The notes beneath the pieces are model-generated. The model did not search any database. It was not told the DNA's origin and saw only the letters and a program-made list of their open reading frames with translations. The translations under genes were made by a program, and so were the position numbers. Positions 1 to 7,358 of a stretch of DNA of 18,722 bases are shown in pieces. Numbering within the stretch: position 1 is the first letter of the stretch; every line of letters begins with the position of its first letter. This DNA comes from VXLM01 sp034421575 (GTDB lineage: Bacteria > Chloroflexota > Dehalococcoidia > Lucifugimonadales > VXLM01), in assembly GCA_034421575.1 (NCBI GenBank), contig DAOUKG010000053.1, forward strand, positions 1-18,722. Reading direction: 5' to 3'.

Positions 1-1
1 A

Positions 2-97
2 GACGTTTTCGGCATATCGCCTGCTCAACCCAACATCCGAAAACTCCCTCGCCCCATAGTTGACCGCTTCATAGAATCGCTGACCTACGCAGCCTGA
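2..97 (+). CDS. Possible C-terminal tail of an unidentified protein (partial at left edge)
   Basis: Frame 2 is open from the left edge for 31 codons and ends at TGA 95-97. The peptide has a mixed, protein-like composition and ends in FIESLTYAA. No start is visible because the gene would begin outside the window. I do not recognise the family. The codons are plausible for this genome, but a 31-codon open stretch can occur by chance, so this is a weak call. Confidence 0.25.
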   Translation, partial: DVFGISPAQPNIRKLPRPIVDRFIESLTYAA

Positions 98-142
98 ATG
101 TACAAAGTATAGCCAAGAGGGTGTTTGCAAAGTCCGTGAAAC

Positions 143-199
143 CGTTCGTAGTGAGCTTGTCGAACCATGAACCGCCCTTCGACAAGCTCAGGGCGAACG
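143..199. repeat. REP-like palindromic repeat
   Basis: Two 22-base arms, 143-164 and 178-199, are inverted copies with 19 of 22 positions matching. They include an uninterrupted 12-base match (GAGCTTGTCGAA against TTCGACAAGCTC). A 13-base loop separates them. The element lies just downstream of the amidohydrolase gene, as is usual for REP-type intergenic repeats. Sequences with this GAGCTTGTCGAA/TTCGACAAGCTC core are familiar as dispersed repeats in several bacterial genomes. Only one copy is present here, so dispersal cannot be shown from this window. Confidence 0.7.
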
Positions 200-242
200 A
201 GATCCTCTTTAGGCACACCCGCTGAGACATCGGATTTCTGTG

Positions 243-1337
243 CTAGTCCGCCGGATAGAGACGTTCGAGGTTGCCGCCGAGAATCAATGCCCGTTCCTCG
301 TCGCTCAGGAAGTCGCACTGCGTTTGGAAGAGGACGAGCGACTGCTTGTAGGTGCATGTACGCTCGCACGCGGGCATGTCCGAACCCCAGACCAGGCTCT
401 CGGCTCCCACTTCGTCGACCAGTTGACGGACGACCTCGTGGATAGCTGGGTTGTAGGGTGGGAACTCGTAGTCGGAAGACATGATGTGGAGCATGAGTTC
501 GACATGCCAGTTTGGCCTCTTCAATAGGTCGAAGGTGCTCTGTGAGATATCGTACCGGCCGGGCTGACCGCGAAGCGTGCTGATCTGGTTGAGTCCGTGC
601 GTCAGCACACAAGGGATTGCTGGGTGATTGGTTGCCCAAACGAGCAGGTCGTCGAGCTCGCGAAAGTACGCCTCCGTGATGTTCGAGCGGTATTCTCCGG
701 CATACCAGTGAATGGGGATGCCGAGATCGGCAACAGCGTCCCAGAGCGGTTCGAACTCAGGGTCGTTGATGTTGTTGGCGAAGTCGGTATGCACGAAGCC
801 GCCCGTGGAGAAATACAGGCCCTTGAAACCGAGGTCCGTGACTTCATGCCTCAACCGTTCGATCTGGTCGGGTTCGCCGGCTCGCCACTCGTCTACCTGC
901 GCCAGAGCCACGAAACGGCTGGGGTACTTCCGCACACAGTCCGAGAGGAAATCATCGAGTCTTCCGTAAATGCGGTCGTGCTGGATGACGGCGCGGTCCA
1001 CGCCGACGTAGTCCATTTGAGCGATCATGTACTCCGGCGATGAGGACATATCCAAGAGCGTCGGCGGCATCCATTGGATGTAGTAGTCCTCGCTGTCCAC
1101 GGTGAACTCGACACGTCCGAATTCTCCGATGCGGAAATCCACGTCCGGCTGGAAGGAGACCCCGTCCTTTTCACCGGCGAGAAGATAAGCTTCCACCGGC
1201 ATGTCGTCGCGAGTGCGACGTATTCCCTGTCTGTGAAAGCGGACGTGGTACTGGTGCTCGGCGAGCCGGGTCTTCATGATGCCCCGGTCCATGCCGAGGG
1301 GAGGGAAGCAGTGTGCGTGAGCGTCGAAGACGGTCAT
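243..1337 (-). CDS. Amidohydrolase-2 family metal-dependent hydrolase/decarboxylase
   Basis: This 364-residue protein has the layout of the amidohydrolase-2 (ACMSD-like TIM-barrel) family. A metal-binding HxH lies near the N-terminus (H7 and H9 in DAHAH). Further likely metal or active-site residues are H210 (IPIHW), H247 (VLTHG) and D320 in WGSDMP, which is the usual C-terminal Asp motif. The length is normal. Members hydrolyse or decarboxylate ring compounds and carboxylic acids in the cytoplasm; the substrate here cannot be read from sequence. The ATG at 1337 is supported by a GGAG about 10 bases upstream. The gene is transcribed away from the dehydrogenase operon across a short divergent region. 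The family call is firm; the reaction is unknown. Confidence 0.9.
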   Translation of the reverse strand: MTVFDAHAHCFPPLGMDRGIMKTRLAEHQYHVRFHRQGIRRTRDDMPVEAYLLAGEKDGVSFQPDVDFRIGEFGRVEFTVDSEDYYIQWMPPTLLDMSSSPEYMIAQMDYVGVDRAVIQHDRIYGRLDDFLSDCVRKYPSRFVALAQVDEWRAGEPDQIERLRHEVTDLGFKGLYFSTGGFVHTDFANNINDPEFEPLWDAVADLGIPIHWYAGEYRSNITEAYFRELDDLLVWATNHPAIPCVLTHGLNQISTLRGQPGRYDISQSTFDLLKRPNWHVELMLHIMSSDYEFPPYNPAIHEVVRQLVDEVGAESLVWGSDMPACERTCTYKQSLVLFQTQCDFLSDEERALILGGNLERLYPAD

Positions 1338-1407
1338 AGGTTCATACTCCGCATGTAGTGGGCCGCCCCAGTGTAGGACTCAGGACCCATCCGGTCAAAC
1401 GGCTATC

Positions 1408-1436
1408 GTGACACCATTTGCACACCCTGCTATCAT
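1408..1436 (+). promoter_or_regulatory. Sigma-70-like promoter of the dehydrogenase operon
   Basis: GTGACA at 1408-1413 matches the -35 consensus at 5 of 6 positions. TATCAT at 1431-1436 matches the -10 consensus at 5 of 6, and the spacing is 17 bases. Transcription would start near 1443 and give a leader of about 30 bases before the GTG start at 1474. The promoter would overlap coding sequence if translation began at the upstream in-frame GTG at 1408, which argues for the later start. Confidence 0.5.
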
Positions 1437-1461
1437 AGCGCGCACCATCAGCCAGGACTTT

Positions 1462-1466
1462 GGAGG
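1462..1466 (+). promoter_or_regulatory. Ribosome binding site setting the E1-alpha start
   Basis: GGAGG lies 7 bases before GTG 1474. The same TTGGAGGTCT context and 7-base spacing precede the ATG at 11895, which supports using this start. Confidence 0.65.
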
Positions 1467-1473
1467 TCTCATC

Positions 1474-2457
1474 GTGGCGACGACAACGACCGGAATCGAG
1501 AAAGATACGCTGCTCTGGATGTACAAGACGATGGTGACCATCCGCAGGTTCGAAGAGCAGTCAAAGCGCGAGGCGGACGCGGGCAAATTGCGGGGCATGC
1601 ACTCCTCCATCGGACAGGAGGCGGTGCCCGTGGGAGTTTGCGCCCACCTTCGTGACGACGACTATGTACTGGGAACGCATCGCAGCCATCACCACTGCAT
1701 CGCCAAGGGGCTCGATCTCAAGCAGATGATGGCCGAACTGCTCGGAAAGTCGACCGGTACGAACAAGGGCAAGGGCGGGACGATGCACATAGCCGACATT
1801 GACAAGGGAATGCTCGGCGCGAACGGGGTGGTGGGGTCCAACATCCCCGTGGCGACCGGCGTGGGGCTCAGCGCCAAGGTGCGAGGGACGGACCAGGTCT
1901 CTGTCGTTTTCTTCGGCGACGGCGCGGCCAACCAGGGGACACTGCACGAGGCGATGAACCTTGCGGGCATCTGGAAGCTGCCGGTCATCTTCGTATGCGA
2001 GAACAACCGCTACGCCGAGTCGACTCCGGTGGAGTACTCGGTCGCGGGCGAGTCGATCGCGGCGCGGGCCGAAGGCTACGACATGCCGAGCATCGTCGCG
2101 GACGGACAGTCTGTGCTGGAGATGTACGAGATCGGCGGCGAAGCAGTGGCGCGCGCCCGGGCGGGCGGAGGACCGACCTTCATCGAGGCGCAGACCTATC
2201 GCTACCTCGGACACTTCGGGGCGGACAATCCGCTCACGTATCGGACTCAGGAAGAGGAGGACTACTACGAGGCCCGCGACTGCATCAGCACGATGGTGTC
2301 CTACCTGGTCGAGAACGATGTGGCAACGCAGGAGGAAATCGAGGCCATAGACGCAGGCGCTCTCTCGGACGTGGTGGAAGCAACGAGGTTTGCCGATGAG
2401 AGTCCCTTCCCCGACGACGGAGAGTTGACCACCGACGTATACATCAGCTACGCGTAG
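1474..2457 (+). CDS. 2-oxoacid/acetoin dehydrogenase E1 component, alpha subunit
   Basis: This 327-residue protein is the thiamine-diphosphate-binding alpha chain of an E1 heterotetramer. It decarboxylates the 2-oxoacid, or cleaves acetoin, and passes the acyl group to E2. The ThDP motif starts at GDG (148-150) and ends in NN (177-178). THRSHHH (69-74) and KGKGGTMH (98-105) are typical of pyruvate and acetoin E1-alpha chains. The GTG at 1474 is chosen over the in-frame GTG at 1408 because it has a GGAGG at the right spacing, and the upstream stretch is occupied by a promoter. It is first in an operon with E1-beta and E2. Close similarity between PdhA and AcoA chains prevents a choice between pyruvate and acetoin as substrate. 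Confidence 0.92.
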   Translation: MATTTTGIEKDTLLWMYKTMVTIRRFEEQSKREADAGKLRGMHSSIGQEAVPVGVCAHLRDDDYVLGTHRSHHHCIAKGLDLKQMMAELLGKSTGTNKGKGGTMHIADIDKGMLGANGVVGSNIPVATGVGLSAKVRGTDQVSVVFFGDGAANQGTLHEAMNLAGIWKLPVIFVCENNRYAESTPVEYSVAGESIAARAEGYDMPSIVADGQSVLEMYEIGGEAVARARAGGGPTFIEAQTYRYLGHFGADNPLTYRTQEEEDYYEARDCISTMVSYLVENDVATQEEIEAIDAGALSDVVEATRFADESPFPDDGELTTDVYISYA

Positions 2458-2511
2458 GCCGGAGAGATCGCGCGCAGCCCCCGTCGAATTGACAATTTCA
2501 GGAGAAAAACC

Positions 2512-3546
2512 ATGGTAACCGAAACGGCGACACGAAACCTCTCATACATCCAGGCAATAAACGAGGCCCTGCGCCAGGAGATGCGGCGCGACCCTGCGGT
2601 CATCGTCATGGGCGAAGACGTGGCGGGCGGCGCGGGCCGTGAGGACCAGGGCATCATCGACTCTTGGGGCGGTCCCATGCGCCTGACTAAGGGCCTGATT
2701 ACGGAATTCGGCGCTGACCGCGTTCGGGATACACCCATCTCAGAGGCCGGATTCATTGGAGCGGGCGTCGGCGCGGCGGCGACGGGGCTGCGACCGGTTG
2801 TCGAGCTGATGTACGTGAGTTTCTTCGGTGTCTGCGCCGACCAGATCACGAACAACGCCGCGAAGATGCGGTACATGTTCGGAGGGAAGATCACCCTGCC
2901 GCTTACGATCATGACCGGCATGGGCGCGGGACTGAACACGGCGGCCCAACACTCCGAGACGCTCTACTCGATCTTCACGCACTTCCCCGGTCTCAAGGGC
3001 GTTGTGCCGTCCGACCCCTACACGGCGAAAGGCCTCATGGTCTCCGCCATCCGCGACGATGATCCCGTTGTCCTCTTCAATAACCGGCAGTTGATGGGCA
3101 TCAGCGCGAACGTGCACGTTCCGGAGGAGACGTACGAGTTTCCCATCGGGAAGGCGCGCATCACCCGCGAAGGGGATGACGTTACGCTGATCGGGATCGG
3201 CTACACGACGCACATCGCGCAGCAGGCGGCAGACGCCCTCGCAAACGACGGCATATCGGCCGAGGTCATCGACCTGCTGTCGACTTCGCCAATGGACGAG
3301 GAGACGATCCTGGAGTCCGTACAGCGGACGCGCAAAGTGGTCATCGTGGACGAGGACTACCCGCGCTGCAGCGTCGCGAGCGATATTTCGGCGCTGGTCG
3401 CGGAGCAGGCGTTCGACTACCTCGACGCGCCTCCCGTGCGAGTGACCCCACCGCACACTTCCGTGCCCTACAGCCGCCCCCTTGAGGCGCTGTACATGCC
3501 CACGCCGGAGAAGGTCATCGACGCCGTCAACGAGGTGATGGGTTAG
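2512..3546 (+). CDS. 2-oxoacid/acetoin dehydrogenase E1 component, beta subunit
   Basis: This 344-residue beta chain pairs with the upstream alpha chain. Visible motifs are MGEDV (33-37), PISEAG (75-80) with E78 as the likely cofactor-activating Glu, and AAQHSE (144-149) carrying the active-site His. These match pyruvate and acetoin dehydrogenase beta chains at normal length. AGGAGA lies just before the ATG at 2512. The gene is 54 bases behind E1-alpha and 62 bases ahead of E2, in the usual alpha-beta-E2 order. The TTGACA at 2489-2494 has no usable -10 and is not taken as a promoter. The family call is firm; substrate is unresolved. Confidence 0.93.
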   Translation: MVTETATRNLSYIQAINEALRQEMRRDPAVIVMGEDVAGGAGREDQGIIDSWGGPMRLTKGLITEFGADRVRDTPISEAGFIGAGVGAAATGLRPVVELMYVSFFGVCADQITNNAAKMRYMFGGKITLPLTIMTGMGAGLNTAAQHSETLYSIFTHFPGLKGVVPSDPYTAKGLMVSAIRDDDPVVLFNNRQLMGISANVHVPEETYEFPIGKARITREGDDVTLIGIGYTTHIAQQAADALANDGISAEVIDLLSTSPMDEETILESVQRTRKVVIVDEDYPRCSVASDISALVAEQAFDYLDAPPVRVTPPHTSVPYSRPLEALYMPTPEKVIDAVNEVMG

Positions 3547-3608
3547 CCGGGCGGTGGAAGTTGGGCGCACGACAGTCATTACCTTTGTCAAATAGGGAGA
3601 ATTGAACT

Positions 3609-4778
3609 ATGGCGACTCCAATTGTCATGCCGCGACTCGGCGACTTCATGACCGAGGGAGTGGTTACGTGGAGCAAGTCTTCCGGCGATGCCGTGAAGAG
3701 GGGAGAGTCCCTGGCGGCGATCGAATCGGAGAAGCTGACTTACGATCTCGAAGCAGCAGAGGACGGGATACTTCACACCGTGGCCGACAGTGGCGCGACG
3801 GTTCCGGTCGACCAGGTGCTCGGGTACTTCCTTGCGGAGGGTGAAGAGCCTCCGGCGGCCGAGAAGCCACAGGAGCGGCAAGCGGCGGGTCCGTCGACAA
3901 GATCGTCTCGAACGTCGACTTCGCGACGAGCGGCAGGGTCCGGTGGACCTCCCGTTCGCTCTACTCCCGGAGCGAGAAAGGTTGCCGCGAATCTGGGGAT
4001 CGACATAGCCGAGGTACCGACCAGCGGCGCGAGAATCACGGAGGCCGACGTTCGCGCCTACGCAGAGGCCCAGTCGGGGCCCCAGCTTCCACCGGGCGTT
4101 CCCACGCCATCCTCTTCCGTAGAGATGACCGGCATGAGGAAGGGCATAGCCGATCACATGCGGTCGAGCATCGCCAACACGGCTCAACTTTCCTTCTTCC
4201 TTGAGGTCGACGTGACGGACGTTCAACAGATGCGCCGCGACGCCTCAAAGGACTCCGACACGACGATCACGCTTGCGCACGCGATCATCAAGGCTTGCGC
4301 CTCGGCCATCAGCCGCGTACCGGCCATGAACAGCATCCTGCATGAGGGGACCGTCCATCAGTTCGATGAAGTCAACGTGGGATTCGCGGCTGCACTGGAT
4401 GACGGCCTGATCGTGCCGGTCATTCGGGGTGTGGAACAGAAGAACATCTCCGAGATCGCCGTCGAAATGGACGGCCTTTCCTCGAAAGCGAAGGAAGGCA
4501 CGCTCCTGCCGGATGCAGTTTTGGGTGGGACGTTCACAATCAGCGTTCTCGGCATCGTGGACGGGTTCACGCCGATCCTGAACGCTGGACAGAGCGCCAT
4601 ACTTGGAGTTGGTAGATCGGTGCAGAAACCCGTCGTCAGCAAGGGGGAGATCGTCGTGCGCGAGATGCTCACTCTGAGCTTGACGGTCGATCACCAGACC
4701 ATCGACGGGGCCGTTGCCGCGTCCTTCATGCGACGGCTCCAACAGGCCATCGAGAGGCCCGCGCCCCTGTTCAGGTAA
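3609..4778 (+). CDS. Dihydrolipoamide acyltransferase, E2 component
   Basis: This 389-residue E2 core subunit carries the acyl group on lipoyl-lysine and transfers it to CoA. One lipoyl domain spans about 1-77, with the lipoylated Lys at K42 in ESEKLTYDL. A Ser/Thr/Arg-rich linker follows (about 78-118). A peripheral-subunit-binding domain spans about 119-152 (ARKVAANLGID through ITEADVRAY). The catalytic domain spans about 172-389, with H362 and D366 in DHQTIDG in place of the common DHRVVDG. GGGAGA precedes the ATG. Having one lipoyl domain fits pyruvate or acetoin complexes of many bacteria. No E3 or lipoylation gene is present here, so those functions must be encoded elsewhere. Confidence 0.93.
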   Translation: MATPIVMPRLGDFMTEGVVTWSKSSGDAVKRGESLAAIESEKLTYDLEAAEDGILHTVADSGATVPVDQVLGYFLAEGEEPPAAEKPQERQAAGPSTRSSRTSTSRRAAGSGGPPVRSTPGARKVAANLGIDIAEVPTSGARITEADVRAYAEAQSGPQLPPGVPTPSSSVEMTGMRKGIADHMRSSIANTAQLSFFLEVDVTDVQQMRRDASKDSDTTITLAHAIIKACASAISRVPAMNSILHEGTVHQFDEVNVGFAAALDDGLIVPVIRGVEQKNISEIAVEMDGLSSKAKEGTLLPDAVLGGTFTISVLGIVDGFTPILNAGQSAILGVGRSVQKPVVSKGEIVVREMLTLSLTVDHQTIDGAVAASFMRRLQQAIERPAPLFR

Positions 4779-4795
4779 GGGTAGGGCGGACACGC

Positions 4796-5350
4796 ATGCC
4801 ATCCGACCCGGCAGCAGAAGAGTTCCTGGAGCGTTATACCCCGCTGACCGAGGAGGCTCACTTGTGGGGCGAGATTGCGTTGACCGTCTCTGCCTATATC
4901 ACGTGCGACGAGCCACCACCACAGCTCGTGAGTTCCGTTCGCGCACTTGTGTTCCGTGACGAGTCGATACTTCTCATGCGCAACGTGGACGGCTCCCACA
5001 TCCACCCTGGAGGCAGGGTCGAGGGCGGTGAATCGCACCTTGATGCGCTCAGGCGGGAGTTGATGGAAGAGGCGGGCGTGAAGATCCCCGGCGTGCTTCG
5101 TCTGGGCTTCTTGCACCTGCGCCATCAGACGCCTAAGCCGCCGAACTATCCCTACCTGTATCCTGACTTCATCTGGCCCATTTTTGTGGCGGAATACGAT
5201 GGCGATAGTGAGGATCCACAAGTGCAAGATGGCTACGAACTGTCATCGGAGTTCGTTCCAATAGCTGAACTTGACCGCTCGGTGCTGACCGCTGCGGAGC
5301 TGGCCTATCTCGATTATGCTATTCAAGCACGATGGATGACACCGGCATGA
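4796..5350 (+). CDS. Nudix hydrolase
   Basis: This 184-residue protein has a perfect Nudix box at about 73-95: G73, E79, R87-E88, L89, E91-E92, G94 and V95, preceded by HPGG. Nudix enzymes hydrolyse nucleoside diphosphates linked to another group, using the box Glu residues to hold Mg2+. A 45-residue N-terminal extension precedes the Nudix fold. The substrate cannot be deduced. The gene starts 17 bases after the E2 stop and overlaps the next gene by ATGA, so it is probably co-transcribed with the dehydrogenase genes. Only a weak AGGGCGG-type ribosome site is visible. Confidence 0.88.
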   Translation: MPSDPAAEEFLERYTPLTEEAHLWGEIALTVSAYITCDEPPPQLVSSVRALVFRDESILLMRNVDGSHIHPGGRVEGGESHLDALRRELMEEAGVKIPGVLRLGFLHLRHQTPKPPNYPYLYPDFIWPIFVAEYDGDSEDPQVQDGYELSSEFVPIAELDRSVLTAAELAYLDYAIQARWMTPA

Positions 5351-6099
5351 CTACGCTTTCGGTAGTCGCCAAGCTCCCGTCCGAGCCGACCGAAAAGCCG
5401 CCTGTCATCTTCGTTCACGGCGCGGGAACGTCGGCTCCGGTGTGGACGTACTGGCAAGCGGCGTTTGTCGAGGCGGGATGGCCGACCTACAACCTCGACC
5501 TCCGGGGACACGGTGACAGCGGCGCGGTGGACCTTACTCGCGTCGGCATCTTCGACTATGTTGACGACGTGAATGCTGTCACGAAGCAGCTGGACGTACC
5601 GCCGGTGGTGGTTGGGTGGAGCATGGGCGGGCATATCGCCGTCATCGCCGCATCACGAGGGGGATACGCCGCTTGTGTAGCGATAGACCCTGATCCGCCC
5701 GTTGACAGCGTGGACGAGTCCGTCGAATTGGAGTATGGACTGCAAACGCCGGAGGAAATTGGGTATACCCTGGATGGGGATCCCCGAGAATTGCCCCACA
5801 TGCCTGACCTGACGTATGAGGAGCGACGTATTGCACAGTCGTCCTTGTGTGATGAGTCCCTGCTGATGAGGAGTCAGCGAATGAGGGGCATCCTGATCGA
5901 AGGGATGCCTTGTCCCATGCTGGAGATTTTAGGTGGACTTGACGACTACTATCCGACGGAGCCTAGCTACCACGGTATAGGTCTGGCCGCCGAGCAGTTC
6001 TTCGTAGAGGACTCCTCGCATTGGGGACTTGTACTGAGTCGTCGAGTACATGCAAAGCTGCTGCCGCAGGTGCTCGACTGGTTGGACAGCACAATCTGA
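5347..6099 (+). CDS. Alpha/beta-fold hydrolase
   Basis: This 250-residue protein shows the alpha/beta-hydrolase pattern. The oxyanion-hole HG lies in FVHGAG (22-27), followed by LDLRGHGDS. The nucleophile elbow GWSMGG has S92, a candidate acid is D199 or D200 in GGLDDYY, and the catalytic His is H225 in SSHWG. The ATG at 5347 overlaps the Nudix stop as ATGA and is preferred for translational coupling; an in-frame ATG at 5332 has no better ribosome site. Members include esterases, lactonases and C-C bond hydrolases. Linkage to the dehydrogenase genes may mean it prepares or drains a substrate of that complex, but that is inference. Confidence 0.88.
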   Translation: MTTLSVVAKLPSEPTEKPPVIFVHGAGTSAPVWTYWQAAFVEAGWPTYNLDLRGHGDSGAVDLTRVGIFDYVDDVNAVTKQLDVPPVVVGWSMGGHIAVIAASRGGYAACVAIDPDPPVDSVDESVELEYGLQTPEEIGYTLDGDPRELPHMPDLTYEERRIAQSSLCDESLLMRSQRMRGILIEGMPCPMLEILGGLDDYYPTEPSYHGIGLAAEQFFVEDSSHWGLVLSRRVHAKLLPQVLDWLDSTI

Positions 6100-6118
6100 T
6101 AGGGTGACTCGCCCCTAT
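6099..6118. terminator. Possible shared terminator hairpin between convergent genes
   Basis: ATAGGG (6099-6104) and CCCTAT (6113-6118) form a perfect 6-base stem around an 8-base loop. It lies exactly between the stops of the convergent hydrolase and lipoprotein genes. There is no strong U-tract on either strand, so this is only a weak bidirectional terminator candidate. Confidence 0.3.
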
Positions 6119-6864
6119 TAGCGCACGCAGTTGTCGTTCCCGCCATCGGGAATGCACTTGCGGTTGACCAGTCCAGTCTTATTCTCATCGATGGCAGTTT
6201 GAACGGCTTCCGCCTGAACGGCGCCGACCCACTGGTTCCATGTCTCGGCATTCTCCTTGAAGTACTTGACGCCGGCAACGTTTGGCCTGATGCCAATGCG
6301 CCCGCCGGTAATCCGTGAGGCAAGGGCCTCTATAGTCTCGTCGCCCGGAACGAAGCCGCTCAAGAAGTTGATGATCTCCTGGGACGCTTCCTCAAGGGCG
6401 GGGCTTGCGCCGATGCGCAGGTCCGTTTCACCCTCGTACAGCGAACCGATATCCAGTATGCCGGCGTCGGACCCGGTCGACTGGTACCAGTCTTCCTCCA
6501 TCCACAAGACGAGATGCACGTCACCGGCCAGCAGGGCGTCGCCATAGTGCCTGTCTCCGAGGTCGACAAGCTCCACGACATGATCGAATCCAAAGACGAC
6601 TACGTAACCGGTGAGGAAGTTCAGGAGCTTCAGGGTGTTATCGTCCCACTCGGCGATCTTGATGGTCTCACCCTTGCTGATGATGTCGTACTTGTGGGTG
6701 ATGATCTTCTCTGGGGTCGCGTCGGCTACCGGAACGGGAGACGGGGTAGGGGTGCCGTGGTAATCGAAGGGGAACGGCTCGTCTTCCGGGGCACATGCGG
6801 CCGATATCAGCGCCGCTACTGCGAGGAGGACGAGAATCGGGAGAGTATGGTGCGTACGTTTCAT
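6118..6864 (-). CDS. Lipoprotein resembling glycine-betaine/OpuAC-type substrate-binding proteins
   Basis: This 248-residue protein starts with a lipoprotein signal (MKRTHH, a hydrophobic stretch, then ISAAC with C24) and a Thr/Pro-rich linker (about 37-46). It should be anchored outside the membrane. The mature part resembles OpuAC-type ABC binding proteins: the strand KIAEWDD, then a long helix and VELVDLGD, followed by ALLAGDVHLVLWMEEDW. That last pattern echoes the target-count and 'GDID...E.W' segments of betaine and choline binders. About 200 mature residues is short for the family. No permease or ATPase gene adjoins it. It converges on the hydrolase gene and diverges from clpS. The lipoprotein call is firm; the OpuAC relation is moderate and rests on manual pattern recognition. 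Confidence 0.7.
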   Translation of the reverse strand: MKRTHHTLPILVLLAVAALISAACAPEDEPFPFDYHGTPTPSPVPVADATPEKIITHKYDIISKGETIKIAEWDDNTLKLLNFLTGYVVVFGFDHVVELVDLGDRHYGDALLAGDVHLVLWMEEDWYQSTGSDAGILDIGSLYEGETDLRIGASPALEEASQEIINFLSGFVPGDETIEALASRITGGRIGIRPNVAGVKYFKENAETWNQWVGAVQAEAVQTAIDENKTGLVNRKCIPDGGNDNCVR

Positions 6865-6900
6865 AGCTTCTTCGGGTCAATCAGGCCCATTAGTTGGAAG

Positions 6901-6929
6901 TTGCCATCGATATAGGCGGATACTACCAT
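6901..6929 (+). promoter_or_regulatory. Candidate promoter upstream of clpS
   Basis: TTGCCA at 6901-6906 (5 of 6 to -35) and TACCAT at 6924-6929 (4 of 6 to -10) are 17 bases apart in the divergent gap before clpS. This gives a leader of about 30 bases. It is a moderate match only. Confidence 0.3.
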
Positions 6930-6966
6930 ATATCCATAAGACCGGAAGAGGCGGAAATCTCCGACG

Positions 6967-7269
6967 ATGCGGCTTCGCGCAGTCACCAAAACGACGACCG
7001 AGACGAGCAGGCTCGTCGAGGAATTGCGGGATATCCTACCACCGTATTCCGTGATCCTGCACAACGATGACGTCAACTCCATGGACTTCGTCGTTGCGGC
7101 GCTCCTGAAGAGCGTGGAACCCTTGAGTCAAGAGGAGGCCGTCAACATCATGCTGGAAGCCCACAACACCGGGCGTGCCGTGGTGATAACCTGTCCGCTG
7201 GAACATGCCGAGCTCTATCGCGACCGTCTGCGGTCGTTCAGGCTCGGCGTCACGATCGAGAAGGCGTGA
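6967..7269 (+). CDS. clpS: ClpS adaptor for the Clp protease
   Basis: This 100-residue protein matches ClpS, the small cytosolic adaptor that captures proteins with N-degron residues and hands them to the AAA+ unfoldase of ClpP. The core reads YSVILHNDDVNSMDFV (27-42). N33 and D34 correspond to the residues that hold the substrate alpha-amino group, M39 to the gatekeeper, and M62 and H66 (IMLEAH) to the rest of the pocket. It ends in IEKA. An N-terminal extension of about 26 residues fits the disordered tail of the family. No clpA or clpC gene is next to it. The Shine-Dalgarno sequence is weak (GAGGCGGA about a dozen bases upstream). Confidence 0.92.
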   Translation: MRLRAVTKTTTETSRLVEELRDILPPYSVILHNDDVNSMDFVVAALLKSVEPLSQEEAVNIMLEAHNTGRAVVITCPLEHAELYRDRLRSFRLGVTIEKA

Positions 7270-7342
7270 AACATGTACCCAAGCAGCCCTGTAAAGTTGA
7301 CTTCGGAACGTGTTGTAATTCTGGTCGAATGTCGGCAATCGC

Positions 7343-7347
7343 GGAGG
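7343..7347 (+). promoter_or_regulatory. Ribosome binding site setting the propeller-lipoprotein start
   Basis: GGAGG followed by TGA lies 11 bases before ATG 7359. It favours this ATG, which opens directly into a signal peptide, over in-frame upstream starts. Confidence 0.55.
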
Positions 7348-7358
7348 TGAGAACAGAG

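Noticed and set aside
85..639. 184-residue open frame on the minus strand across the REP-like repeat
   Set aside because: It reads through the repeat and overlaps the amidohydrolase in another frame; there is no ribosome site or motif.
2489..2494. TTGACA before E1-beta as an internal promoter
   Set aside because: The expected -10 would fall at the start codon and no match is there.
2740..3591. 283-residue open frame on the minus strand
   Set aside because: It is antisense to E1-beta, whose motifs are unambiguous; its composition is Arg/Val/His-rich and no family is visible.
7297..7319. TTGACT and TGTAAT as a promoter for the propeller gene
   Set aside because: The spacing is only 11 bases, too short for sigma-70.
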